A stretch of 30,577 nt of DNA from positions 1 through 30,577 of the forward strand of contig JAYPEX010000017.1 in NCBI GenBank assembly GCA_038125995.1, given 5' to 3'. Source of the DNA: MAG-120531 sp038125995 (lineage in GTDB: Bacteria > Bacteroidota > Bacteroidia > Flavobacteriales > Flavobacteriaceae). The position numbers and the translations under genes were made by a program. Below the pieces are notes generated by a model. The model was not told where the DNA came from. It did not search any database and saw nothing but the letters and a program-made list of their open reading frames with translations. Below are positions 1 to 8,052 of the stretch, one piece after another. Each line of letters starts with the position of its first letter. Within the stretch, counting starts at the first letter, position 1.

Positions 1-740
1 AATTGATAGTTTAACAGTGTTTTGAGCTTTTGAGAATCCACGATTTTATAGCTACATGGAGTTGATTCGTCAAACACTGGAGTTGGAATTCCTGCTTTTT
101 GAGTCTGTTGCATATAAAAGTCACGCCTTTTAGGATGTGAATCCGAACACACATTCAAAATTGGACTCCAAAGACTGCTCTGAATCATCTTTAAAATGAC
201 AGCAATTCCATCCTCTTGATGAATAAAGTTGATATAACCCTCAGGATGAGACACTACTTTATTTCGGATAAAATTCACAGGTAATCGCGTTGCCCCAAAC
301 AAACCTCCAAACCGAAGTATAGAAGTCTCAAAAGAATTTTGCGATAAGAACAACTGCTCTATACTAGCTAGAGGAGTATCGAGTGTTTTGGTTGCTTCGG
401 TAACCACTCCATTACACATTGGATAGACGGAGGTAGAGCTCACAAATAGCACTTGTTTTATAGGAGAGACTACAATAGAATCGATCAAACGCTGAAAATC
501 TTCCAAACTCTTTGAGGTGATGGCAATGATGAGTATTTCTGAACTAAAAAAAGAGGAACAATCGGGTTGATCCATCAAATGAATGTCGATCAAAAATGGA
601 CGAATTCCTAAGGACTCCAGTTCTGAAAGCTTCGAAGGAGTGGTCGTCGAACCCAACACCTGATAGCCATTTTGAACTAAGGTTTTTGCTAAGGGTAGTC
701 CTAACCATCCACATCCTAAAATACTCACTTGTTGTTTCAC
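1..740 (-). CDS. NAD(P)-binding YeeZ-like SDR protein, 3' end outside window
   Basis: Extended short-chain-dehydrogenase-like protein of the YeeZ type, predicted cytoplasmic; its substrate is not known. The frame is open from a GTG at 740 to the window edge (246 codons) without a stop, so only the last residues are missing. The N-terminus has a Rossmann nucleotide-binding loop (ILGCGWLGLPLAKTL, about residues 7-21). This is followed by FVSSTSVYP near residue 100 and LRFGGLFGATRLP near residue 145, both typical of epimerase-like SDRs. No ATG lies near the start: an in-frame TAG precedes the GTG by five codons, leaving GTG at 740 or GTG at 728. The gene is divergent from the Sua5-like gene, with a TATTTTTG box about 50 bases upstream. 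The fold assignment is secure; the function is not. Confidence 0.8.
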   Translation of the reverse strand, partial: MKQQVSILGCGWLGLPLAKTLVQNGYQVLGSTTTPSKLSELESLGIRPFLIDIHLMDQPDCSSFFSSEILIIAITSKSLEDFQRLIDSIVVSPIKQVLFVSSTSVYPMCNGVVTEATKTLDTPLASIEQLFLSQNSFETSILRFGGLFGATRLPVNFIRNKVVSHPEGYINFIHQEDGIAVILKMIQSSLWSPILNVCSDSHPKRRDFYMQQTQKAGIPTPVFDESTPCSYKIVDSQKLKTLLNYQ

Positions 741-789
741 TTGAATTTCTTTTAACTATTGGATTCCTTAATCGATGCTCCAACAACTA

Positions 790-797
790 CAAAAATA
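790..797 (-). promoter_or_regulatory. Candidate -7 promoter box for the YeeZ-like gene
   Basis: Reading the minus strand, TATTTTTG matches the Bacteroidetes -7 consensus TAnnTTTG and ends about 50 bases before the GTG start at 740. A TTTG lies 23 bases further upstream (821-824), slightly more distant than the usual -33 spacing. Motif match only. Confidence 0.35.
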
Positions 798-831
798 CAA
801 GGTGAATAATTCATATAAAACAAATCAGCTT

Positions 832-839
832 TATATTTG
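832..839 (+). promoter_or_regulatory. Candidate -7 promoter box for the Sua5-like gene
   Basis: TATATTTG matches the Bacteroidetes -7 consensus TAnnTTTG exactly and lies 27 bases before the ATG at 867. I see no clear TTG at the expected -33 distance. It is the plus-strand member of a divergent promoter pair in the 126-base spacer. Confidence 0.4.
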
Positions 840-866
840 TAGGCATTTGCAATTGGACAACGACCC

Positions 867-1757
867 ATGAAAACGTATTCTGAATTCGTCATTACAGACC
901 TCAAAGTAGCGGCAGAAGCCCTGTCGAATGACGCCTTGGTAGCCATTCCAACGGAGACTGTATACGGTTTAGCGGCCAATGCCTTTTCCGAAAAAGCGAT
1001 AGACCAAATCTATCAAACTAAAAATCGCCCACAGACCAATCCCCTGATTGTCCACCTTCACGATTTAGAGGAATTGCCAAAAATTGTCAAATCAATCCCG
1101 AAGGAAGTCGAGCTCCTTGCGGCTCATTTTTGGCCCGGACCACTTACAGTAGTTCTTGAAAAATCCGATGCGATTTCTACAAAAGTCACTGCAGGAAAAA
1201 ACACCGTTGCAGTTAGAGTCCCCAATCACGAGCTTACTTTAGCACTCCTTCGTTCCCTAGAGTTCCCATTGGTAGCTCCAAGTGCCAACAAATCCAATCA
1301 CATTAGTCCTACCTGTCCACAGCACGTGTTCAATTCCTTAAAAGAGGACAGTCCTTTGATTTTAGATGGAGGGATCTGCAGCAAAGGCATTGAATCCACC
1401 ATTATTGGATTTGAAAATCAGAAGCCTACAATTTATCGATTGGGATCCATTTCAAAAGAAGCCATAGAAGCGGTTTTGGGGACCTCAGTACAACTTGCTA
1501 ATCATAAAGTGTCATCCATTGCGCCAGGAATGCAAAAAAAACACTATGCTCCTAAAACACCTTTTATAAGCTGTACACACCTTGAAGAAGAATTAAAAAA
1601 GCACCCCAATAAAAAAATTGGCGCTCTTTTTTTTAGTGAAAAGCCTCTTGCCAAGCAAATGAGCCACTACCGTATCCTCAGTAGCTCGGGTTGTGTTGAG
1701 GAAGCCATGGCCAATTTATACAAAATGATGCACGAACTCGATGAATTAGAATTGGAT
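867..1757 (+). CDS. L-threonylcarbamoyladenylate synthase (Sua5/YwlC), 3' end in assembly gap
   Basis: Cytoplasmic enzyme that makes threonylcarbamoyl-AMP from threonine, bicarbonate and ATP, the first step of t6A tRNA modification. The YrdC domain occupies about residues 8-200, with IPTETVYGLAANA (27-39), KNRPQTNPLIVH, WPGPLTVVL and PLVAPSANKSN. The Sua5-specific linker IAPGMQKKHYAPKTP follows near residue 217. A partial C-terminal Sua5 domain begins at KIGALFF, so this is the long two-domain form and not a bare YrdC. Two hundred and ninety-seven residues are visible before the gap at 1758. Sua5 proteins usually run about 25 residues further, so the real stop probably lies inside the gap; the TAA at 1866-1868 is in frame only if the gap is truly 100 bases. 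ATG at 867 is the natural start. Confidence 0.93.
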
Positions 1758-1857
1758 NNNNNNNNNNNNNNNNNNNNNNNNNNNNNNNNNNNNNNNNNNN
1801 NNNNNNNNNNNNNNNNNNNNNNNNNNNNNNNNNNNNNNNNNNNNNNNNNNNNNNNNN
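1758..1857. other. Assembly gap 1 (100 N)
   Basis: Exactly 100 N, the usual placeholder for a scaffold gap of unknown length. It removes the 3' end of the Sua5-like gene and possibly upstream regulatory sequence of the molybdenum operon. The 113 bases after it (1858-1970) are very AT-rich and show no convincing TAnnTTTG promoter. Confidence 0.95.
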
Positions 1858-1970
1858 CAAACTGTTAAACATTCTTTAAACCTTTTGATAAAAATTTAAT
1901 CCTATTAAATATTTAATTATATTGATATCTTTAATTTTTAGACTCTTAAAACCTACTAATAGTTTCAATT

Positions 1971-2426
1971 ATGGCTCAATTCACAATTCAAGTTAATGGA
2001 TCCTCACATCAAGTAGATGTTGCTCCAGACACCCCTATTTTATGGGTATTACGAGATCATTTAAATCTCGTTGGCACTAAATACGGCTGTGGTATTGCTC
2101 AATGTGGTGCCTGTACCATTCACCTAGATGGCATCGCTACAAGAGCTTGTCAAGTACAAGTATCGATGATTGGCACCAGTGAAATTATCACCATTGAAGG
2201 TCTCTCTGAAAATGGAGAACATCCCGTTCAACAAGCCTGGCTTGAAGAAGATGTTCCTCAGTGTGGCTATTGCCAAACGGGTCAAATCATGACAGCAGTA
2301 TCCCTACTCAAAAACAACCCTAACCCTTCAGATGAAGAAATTGAAATGGGAATGAGTGGAAATATATGTCGATGTGGAACGTACACTCGTATCAAAAAAG
2401 CAATCAAAAGAGCGTCTAACAGTTAA
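1971..2426 (+). CDS. (2Fe-2S)-binding small subunit of Ior-type molybdenum oxidoreductase
   Basis: Electron-transfer subunit of a xanthine-oxidase-family hydroxylase, 151 residues, the normal size for IorA/CoxS-like proteins. The plant-type ferredoxin cluster is formed by C40, C45, C48 and C60 (C-x4-C-x2-C-x11-C). The second, all-helical cluster is formed by C98, C101, C133 and C135 (CGYC and CRC), so all eight ligands are present. It has no signal peptide; if the complex is exported it would travel folded with the Tat-bearing large subunit encoded 11 bases downstream. There is no FAD-subunit gene, which favours the two-subunit isoquinoline 1-oxidoreductase-like architecture over the three-subunit CO-dehydrogenase-like type. 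It opens the molybdenum operon. The substrate cannot be read from the sequence. Confidence 0.93.
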   Translation: MAQFTIQVNGSSHQVDVAPDTPILWVLRDHLNLVGTKYGCGIAQCGACTIHLDGIATRACQVQVSMIGTSEIITIEGLSENGEHPVQQAWLEEDVPQCGYCQTGQIMTAVSLLKNNPNPSDEEIEMGMSGNICRCGTYTRIKKAIKRASNS

Positions 2427-2437
2427 TTATTAAGATC

Positions 2438-4687
2438 ATGGCTACATTTAAAACAAAAAACTCTAGAAGAGAATTTATTAAAAATGTTTCCCTGGGTACC
2501 GGTGGAATCGTTTTGAGTTTCAATTGGCTTGCCTCTTGTAATTCAACAGAAAGAGAACTCCTTGCACTTCCAGAAAATTGGTATGAATTTAATGGATATC
2601 TTAAAATTGGAGAAAATGGGTTAGCAACGATTTTATCACCGAATCCTGAAATCGGTCAAAACGTCAAAACATCCATGCCAATGCTCGTCGCCGAGGAGTT
2701 GGATATCAATTGGAAAAATGTTCTCGTAGAGCAAGCACCACTGAACGTAGGCCTTTATGGTCATTGGCAAGTTGCTGGAGGTTCTCGATCGATTGGCAAC
2801 AGTTGGGTTCCACTTCGACAAGCTGGAGCAACCGCCCGTAAGATGTTACTAACAGCTGCTGCAACCTCTTGGAATGTGCCAGTTGAAGAACTCACAACTG
2901 CAGACGGAATCATTACCCACGAAGCTTCTGGAAAATCAGATCACTATGGGGTATTCGCAGAGCAAGCTTCAAAATTAGAAGTACCAGAAGATGTAGAACT
3001 CAAAGAGCAAGCAGACTACAAAATTATCGGTCACTCCAAAAAGAACGTCGATGGCGCCTCTATTGTAAGTGGAAAACCACTTTTTGGACTCGACATTTAC
3101 AAAGAAGGAATGCTAACGGCGATGATCGTACATCCACCGGCCTTTGGAAAAACACTGAAGTCAATCGACAATGCAGAAACGGTTAAAAAAATGCCTGGAA
3201 TTGTCGATGTTTTTGAATTAAAAACATTTAACGGCACCAAGCGATCTGCTTTTGATACGGATGCTTTTGATCATCTTGCGGTCGTAGTTGGAAATTCAAC
3301 ATGGGAGGTACTTCAAGCTAAAAAACAACTCAATGTATCTTGGGAAAATGCTCCAGAAAAAACATTAGAAATGGAAATGTTTGGAAGATCCTCCAATACA
3401 ACCTATCCTTCTGGATTAGAAAATACAACTGAACACCTCCAGACGCTGAATGGTACCAATGGTATTCGCATACAAACAGCACGAAGAGATGGAAATCCTG
3501 AAAAGGCCTTTAAAGATGCTGCAAAGGTTTTAGAACGAACCTATACAGCCCCGTTTAGAGCGCATAATACAATGGAACCTATGAACTTTTTCGCCCATGT
3601 AACTAGTGACAAGGCATTGCTACACGGTCCTGTTCAAACTCCAGAGTGGACCGAAGCTTCCATCGCTAGAGAACTCAACATGGAAGTCGATCAAATTGAA
3701 ATTGAACTCTCTCGTATGGGAGGTGGTTTTGGAAGACGACTCTATGGTAGTTTTGTCGTACAAGCAGCAAAAATTTCCCAGCACCTAGGTGCTCCGATTA
3801 AATTGGTGTACACACGTGAGGATGACATGACCTTCGGAACCTATCGCCCTGCATATTCGCTCACTTACAAAGCAGCAATCGACAAAAACAACAAGCTGAC
3901 TGCAATCCATATCATCGGTGGAGGAATACCCGAGAGTCCACTTCACGAAAATCGATTCCCTGCAGGAGCCCTCGATCACTATTTAGCTGAAAAATGGGAA
4001 CTGCCTTCCAATATTACAACGGGGGCCTATCGAGCACCGCGTTCCAACTTTAATGCCTCTGCCGAGCAATCCTTTTTAGATGAACTTGCTGAGGAACTCG
4101 AAAAAGATCCCTTAGAATTTCGATTAGAACTCTTAAAAAGAGCTCAAGAAAATCCTGTTGGAGAACGAAATGATTACGATGCAAAACGTTATGCAGGAGT
4201 GCTAGAACTCGTTAAAAAGAATTCCAATTGGGGAGCAGCAGCTACCAAGGATCTCAAAAGAGGTGTTGCTGCTTATTTTTGCCACCAATCCTACGTTGCC
4301 AACGTTGTTGATCTACGTATGGAAGGAAACACTCCCGTTGTGGATCAGGTATACTCAGCAGTAGATTGTGGTATTGTAGTCAATCCAGACGCGGCCACCA
4401 ATCTTGCTGAAGGTGGTGCCGTTGATGGAATTGGAACAGCGATGTATGGTGAACTCAGTTTTGTCGATGGAGTTCCTCAACAAGACAACTTTGATCGATA
4501 CCGTCAAATTAGACATCACGAAGCTCCGAAGAACATAGCTGTAGATTTTGTAAAAAGTGACATAGCGCCAACTGGAATGGGAGAACCACCCTATCCTCCA
4601 ATTCAAGGCGCCCTTGCGAATGCTATCTACAGTGCCAGTGGAAAGCGCTTGTATCACCAACCGTTTATCAATGAGTTAAATTCCTAA
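2438..4687 (+). CDS. Molybdopterin-binding large subunit, IorB-like, Tat-exported
   Basis: Catalytic subunit of a xanthine-oxidase-family molybdenum hydroxylase, 749 residues. The N-terminus carries a twin-arginine motif (SRREFIK, residues 9-15) and a hydrophobic stretch ending in LASC (31-34), so it is probably Tat-exported and may be lipidated at C34. The cofactor loop GGGFGRR is at 428-434. The TGMGEPP segment near the C-terminus holds E716, the expected catalytic glutamate of this superfamily. Length and domain order resemble isoquinoline 1-oxidoreductase beta and periplasmic aldehyde dehydrogenases, which use molybdopterin cytosine dinucleotide. A mocA-like gene in the same locus fits that. 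No cytochrome subunit is adjacent, so the electron acceptor is unknown. Substrate is undetermined; aldehydes or N-heterocycles are the family's usual range. Confidence 0.92.
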   Translation: MATFKTKNSRREFIKNVSLGTGGIVLSFNWLASCNSTERELLALPENWYEFNGYLKIGENGLATILSPNPEIGQNVKTSMPMLVAEELDINWKNVLVEQAPLNVGLYGHWQVAGGSRSIGNSWVPLRQAGATARKMLLTAAATSWNVPVEELTTADGIITHEASGKSDHYGVFAEQASKLEVPEDVELKEQADYKIIGHSKKNVDGASIVSGKPLFGLDIYKEGMLTAMIVHPPAFGKTLKSIDNAETVKKMPGIVDVFELKTFNGTKRSAFDTDAFDHLAVVVGNSTWEVLQAKKQLNVSWENAPEKTLEMEMFGRSSNTTYPSGLENTTEHLQTLNGTNGIRIQTARRDGNPEKAFKDAAKVLERTYTAPFRAHNTMEPMNFFAHVTSDKALLHGPVQTPEWTEASIARELNMEVDQIEIELSRMGGGFGRRLYGSFVVQAAKISQHLGAPIKLVYTREDDMTFGTYRPAYSLTYKAAIDKNNKLTAIHIIGGGIPESPLHENRFPAGALDHYLAEKWELPSNITTGAYRAPRSNFNASAEQSFLDELAEELEKDPLEFRLELLKRAQENPVGERNDYDAKRYAGVLELVKKNSNWGAAATKDLKRGVAAYFCHQSYVANVVDLRMEGNTPVVDQVYSAVDCGIVVNPDAATNLAEGGAVDGIGTAMYGELSFVDGVPQQDNFDRYRQIRHHEAPKNIAVDFVKSDIAPTGMGEPPYPPIQGALANAIYSASGKRLYHQPFINELNS

Positions 4688-4696
4688 AAAAATTCA

Positions 4697-5875
4697 ATGA
4701 TTGAAGTTGAGGAAGCTTTAAATTTTATTCATCAAACAGCTGTAAAAAGAACTACTATTTTTACAGCTGTTTCTTCTGATGCTTGTGGAAGCGTCTTGGC
4801 TGATGACATTTATGCCTTGATGTCACTTCCTCACTTTGCTCAATCTTCCATGGATGGCTATGCGCTAAAATTTCACAATTCATTAACCTATGACATTGTT
4901 GGAGAAGTTGCAGCGGGATCGTCTAAAAATTTTAATTTACAAGCAGGGCAAGCCGTTCGAATTTTTACAGGAGCTCAAGTTCCAGATACCGCTGATGCGG
5001 TAATCATGCAAGAAAAAGTAGTGCGAACAAACTCCCAGATTACAATTAACGAACAGCCTTCAGCTGGTCAGAATATCAGAACTGTAGGGAGTCAAATTCA
5101 AGCTGGAGCTCTCGTATTACCCAAAGGTCACAGCTTAAATCCAGCATCGCTTGGGCTGCTACAGAGTTTGGGGATTCGTTCCATTCAGGTTTATCAAAAA
5201 CCCTCGGTATCCATCGTCCTTACTGGTAATGAACTACTCACCAATGGAACTCAGCTTCAACAAGGGAAAGTCTTTGAAAGCAATAGTGTGGTTTTAGAGG
5301 CTGCATTAAAACAACAGGGAATCGAGGATGTAACTATTTTATACAGCAAGGATTCTTTGACTGAAACTCAAGAAACCATTCAAGAGGCTTTCAAATCAGA
5401 TTTGGTTTTAATTTCTGGAGGAATCTCAGTGGGTGATTATGATTTTGTACAGCAAGCACTTGCTAATTTAAAAGTAAAGGAAGTCTTTTACAAGGTGCGT
5501 CAAAAACCTGGAAAACCACTTTTTTTTGGAACAAAAGAATCAAAAATCATCTTTGGACTCCCAGGAAATCCAGCATCGACCCTGAATTGCTTTCACATAT
5601 ATGTGATGCCTATCCTCTATCAATTTTTAGGCAAAGAAACAGAAGATGCGTCCATTATCAAAACCACTTTAACTACTGAAATTGAAAATAAATTCGGTAG
5701 AGCTTTATTCTTAAAAGCAAAGGTTGAAGAAATGAAATCAACGATTATTGATGAACACAATTCTGCCACTTTATGGAGCTTTTCAAAAGCAAATGCACTT
5801 GTATATGTCCCCGCCTCTATTTCTTTTTATGAAGTTGGAACTCAAATAACAACCTGGTTAATTCCAAACTCATAA
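4697..5875 (+). CDS. moeA: Molybdopterin molybdenumtransferase MoeA
   Basis: Cytoplasmic enzyme that inserts molybdate into adenylylated molybdopterin. Its 392 residues match the family length. Visible motifs are SSMDGYAL near residue 50, FTGAQVPDTADAVIMQE near 95, VLTGNEL near 175, GGISVGDYDFV near 240, RQKPGKPLFFG near 270 and FGLPGNPAS near 288, so the central MoCF-binding domain and the flanking MoeA domains are all present. It begins 9 bases after the large-subunit stop and its TAA overlaps the next ATG (TAATG). This places it in the same transcript as the enzyme it serves and couples its translation to the downstream transporter gene. Confidence 0.96.
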   Translation: MIEVEEALNFIHQTAVKRTTIFTAVSSDACGSVLADDIYALMSLPHFAQSSMDGYALKFHNSLTYDIVGEVAAGSSKNFNLQAGQAVRIFTGAQVPDTADAVIMQEKVVRTNSQITINEQPSAGQNIRTVGSQIQAGALVLPKGHSLNPASLGLLQSLGIRSIQVYQKPSVSIVLTGNELLTNGTQLQQGKVFESNSVVLEAALKQQGIEDVTILYSKDSLTETQETIQEAFKSDLVLISGGISVGDYDFVQQALANLKVKEVFYKVRQKPGKPLFFGTKESKIIFGLPGNPASTLNCFHIYVMPILYQFLGKETEDASIIKTTLTTEIENKFGRALFLKAKVEEMKSTIIDEHNSATLWSFSKANALVYVPASISFYEVGTQITTWLIPNS

Positions 5876-6603
5876 TGGAGCACTTTATCTACTTTATATG
5901 GATCGTACCCATCGTATCTTTCTTGTATTCAAGTGTGGGTCACGGTGGTGCTAGTGGCTATTTGGCTCTGATGGCACTTTTTTCATTTCCAAATGAATTG
6001 ATGAAACAAACAGCCCTTATTTTAAACCTATTTGTTGCGGGAATAGCTTTTTATCAATACTACAAAGGGGGTCATTTTAAATTTAAAAGCTTTATGTGGT
6101 TTGCAATAGGATCAATACCTGCAGCCTATATTGGAGGAGCATTTGAAATTGAACCCAATTTGTATAAAAAAGCGCTAGGAATATTATTAATATTTGCGGT
6201 TTTGAGAATGCTATTCAAGCCTTCCAATAATTCACCAACAAAGAAGATTGTTCCCTATCAAGCGATCGCATTTGGAATTTTAATTGGATTCTTTTCTGGA
6301 TTAATAGGAATCGGAGGTGGCATTATATTAACACCTTTATTACTGCTGATGAATTGGTCTTCTATGAAAGAAGCAGCAGCAATTTCCGCCCTATTTATAT
6401 GGGTGAACTCCGCTGCTGCACTATTAGGTCAATTCAGTATTGGCAGTAGTTTTTCAAGTACCATTCTGACGATGATCGTTGTTGCTTTAATCGGTGGATT
6501 CATCGGAAGCTATTACGGCTCTAAAAAATGGAACAATAAAAAGTTGGAATATTTTTTGATCCTGGTACTCGCAGCAGCATCCTTTAAACTAGTCCTATTC
6601 TAA
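5875..6603 (+). CDS. TauE/SafE-family membrane transporter
   Basis: Inner-membrane protein of the sulfite-exporter TauE/SafE family (PF01925), 242 residues with about seven or eight hydrophobic segments. The family's internal repeat shows as two glycine-rich helices: SVGHGGASGYLALMAL near residue 20 and LIGIGGGIILTPLLLLM near 143. It is fused into the Moco operon by TAATG overlaps at both ends (with moeA and with moaD), so it is co-translated with cofactor biosynthesis genes. The family handles small sulfur-containing anions such as sulfite and sulfoacetate, but the substrate here is unknown. Its position suggests a role in sulfur or oxyanion supply for Moco; that is inference. No ModABC molybdate transporter is encoded in this window. 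Confidence 0.88.
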   Translation: MEHFIYFIWIVPIVSFLYSSVGHGGASGYLALMALFSFPNELMKQTALILNLFVAGIAFYQYYKGGHFKFKSFMWFAIGSIPAAYIGGAFEIEPNLYKKALGILLIFAVLRMLFKPSNNSPTKKIVPYQAIAFGILIGFFSGLIGIGGGIILTPLLLLMNWSSMKEAAAISALFIWVNSAAALLGQFSIGSSFSSTILTMIVVALIGGFIGSYYGSKKWNNKKLEYFLILVLAAASFKLVLF

Positions 6604-6836
6604 TGGAAATTACACTTAAATATTACGGAAAATTAGTCGAGTTAATCGGCAAGACTGATGAGATCCTCACTATTGACAGTATCACTGTAAAAGAACTCAT
6701 TTTATGGCTTGAAAACGAATATCCAGAATTGGCTCAATTAACGATAAAAGTGGCTCAAAATAATAGCATTGGACTTTTAGAAGATCCTATAATTGCAACC
6801 GAAATTGATGTATTCCCTCCCTTTTCTGGAGGATAA
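6603..6836 (+). CDS. moaD: Molybdopterin synthase sulfur-carrier subunit MoaD
   Basis: Small ubiquitin-like protein of 77 residues that carries the sulfur used to convert cyclic pyranopterin monophosphate into molybdopterin. It ends in the required di-glycine (PPFSGG), which is adenylylated and thiocarboxylated. The beta-grasp pattern is visible, with a strand at residues 1-8, a helix around VKELILWLENEYPEL, and the hydrophobic DVFPPFSGG tail. Its ATG overlaps the TauE/SafE stop and the MoeB/ThiF gene starts two bases after its own stop. The position next to moeB and moaE supports MoaD over ThiS. Confidence 0.93.
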   Translation: MEITLKYYGKLVELIGKTDEILTIDSITVKELILWLENEYPELAQLTIKVAQNNSIGLLEDPIIATEIDVFPPFSGG

Positions 6837-6838
6837 TT

Positions 6839-7615
6839 ATGAAGCGCTACAGCAGACATATCACCCTATCGGAAGTTGGTCTTTTAGGTCAACTCAAAAT
6901 CACTGAATCAAAAGTATTGGTGATTGGAGCAGGAGGTCTTGGATCCTCGCTATTACTGTATTTAACAGCAGCAGGAGTAGGCACTATCGGCATTGTCGAC
7001 TTCGACAAGGTATCTGAATCGAATTTACAGCGACAAGTCCTCTTTAGAGAACAAGACCTTCATAGGAATAAAGCTACTAGTGCCAAGGAACTCTTAAGTA
7101 CTCGTAATTCTGAAATTGAAATCAAGAGTTATCCTTATGCTTTTGACACTTCTAATGCACTCGAATTAGTACAAGACTACGATCTTGTTGTAGATTGTAC
7201 AGACAACTTCAGAACCAGGTACCTCATCAATGACAGCTGTGTTCAACGAGACAAACCTTTTGTATTTGCAGCGATCTATAAGTTTGAAGGGCAACTCGCT
7301 GTTTTTAATTTTAAAGGAGGGCCCACCTATCGTTGTTTGTTTCCTAATCCTCCAAAGGCAGGAGAAGTTCCCAATTGTGAGGAAGCTGGGGTCTTGGGTG
7401 TATTGCCAGGGATCCTAGGATTATATCAGGCCAATGAAGTGCTCAAAATCATCCTGTCAATTGGAGAACTTCTCAGTGGGCAACTATTGAGCATCAACCT
7501 TTTGACCAATCATCAACGGATCATCAGTTTTCAAAAAAATGAAGTTGAAATCGAATCTGTTAAAAATAAGGAATTAGCCTTTATAGAATTAAATGACTGT
7601 AAATTAAACTCATGA
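6839..7615 (+). CDS. moeB: MoeB/ThiF-family adenylyltransferase (MoaD-activating)
   Basis: Activates the MoaD C-terminus by adenylylation, 258 residues. The nucleotide-binding loop is VIGAGGLGSS near residue 30. VDFDKVSESNLQRQVLF near 58 contains the conserved Asp, Asn and Arg-Gln residues of E1-like enzymes. VDCTDNFRTRYLIND near 120 and NCEEAGVLGVLPGILG near 180 complete the family signature. The zinc-binding cysteines of canonical MoeB look degraded: the first CxxC is reduced to TYRC and no second CxxC is present near the end. There is no complete rhodanese domain, unlike many longer relatives. The stop overlaps the moaE start by four bases (ATGA). The context makes MoaD the probable partner. 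Confidence 0.92.
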   Translation: MKRYSRHITLSEVGLLGQLKITESKVLVIGAGGLGSSLLLYLTAAGVGTIGIVDFDKVSESNLQRQVLFREQDLHRNKATSAKELLSTRNSEIEIKSYPYAFDTSNALELVQDYDLVVDCTDNFRTRYLINDSCVQRDKPFVFAAIYKFEGQLAVFNFKGGPTYRCLFPNPPKAGEVPNCEEAGVLGVLPGILGLYQANEVLKIILSIGELLSGQLLSINLLTNHQRIISFQKNEVEIESVKNKELAFIELNDCKLNS

Positions 7616-8052
7616 AAGAAACCGTTAAAGATATATTTGTCGAAGGAGCCATAACTCCAGATAAAATTGCAAGGTCTATAGTAGCTCACCAATCTAAAAC
7701 TGGAATTGGAGCTCATGATTTATTCCTAGGACAAGTTCGAGCTGATCAAATAAAAGGAAACACCGTACAGGCAATTGAATTCACCGCTCAACGTGAAATG
7801 GCCAACCAATTATGCCATCAGATTAAAGAAGCAACCTTTAAAAAATACCCCATTCACTGTATGCATATCTATCACAGTATAGGCGAGGTTCAAGCAGGTG
7901 AAATTTGTATTTTTGTATTCATGTCCGCCGCACACAGGACAACTGTATTTGAAGCCCTTCAGGAAGTAGTCAATGAAATAAAAGCAACGGTACCCATTTT
8001 TGGGAAAGAACTCTTTGAGGACGATTCCCACCAATGGAAAGAAAACAATTAA
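7612..8052 (+). CDS. moaE: Molybdopterin synthase catalytic subunit MoaE
   Basis: Large subunit of molybdopterin synthase, which transfers MoaD-borne sulfur to cyclic pyranopterin monophosphate in the cytoplasm. Its 146 residues are typical. The family core is clear: GAHDLFLGQVR near residue 33, IEFTAQREMA, IYHSIGEVQAGE and the signature SAAHRTTVFEA near 104-114. It is followed by KATVPIFGKE, which supplies the conserved lysines of the active site. It overlaps moeB by four bases. The next gene begins either 19 bases inside it (8034) or 3 bases after it (8055). Confidence 0.95.
   Translation: MKETVKDIFVEGAITPDKIARSIVAHQSKTGIGAHDLFLGQVRADQIKGNTVQAIEFTAQREMANQLCHQIKEATFKKYPIHCMHIYHSIGEVQAGEICIFVFMSAAHRTTVFEALQEVVNEIKATVPIFGKELFEDDSHQWKENN

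Noticed and set aside
1..1870. Shared string gtttaacagt near position 10 and, inverted, just after gap 1
   Set aside because: Only about ten AT-rich bases; too short to be an attachment site or repeat, and not flanking any mobile-element gene.
1869..1970. Possible promoter or riboswitch before the molybdenum operon
   Set aside because: The stretch is very AT-rich, but no TAnnTTTG box with suitable -33 spacing and no stable hairpin could be picked out; the adjacent gap may hide the real signal.
4355..4660. 101-codon minus-strand open frame antisense to the molybdenum large subunit
   Set aside because: It lies entirely inside a gene with clear family motifs, has no recognisable domain and no initiation context; it is a frame shadow.
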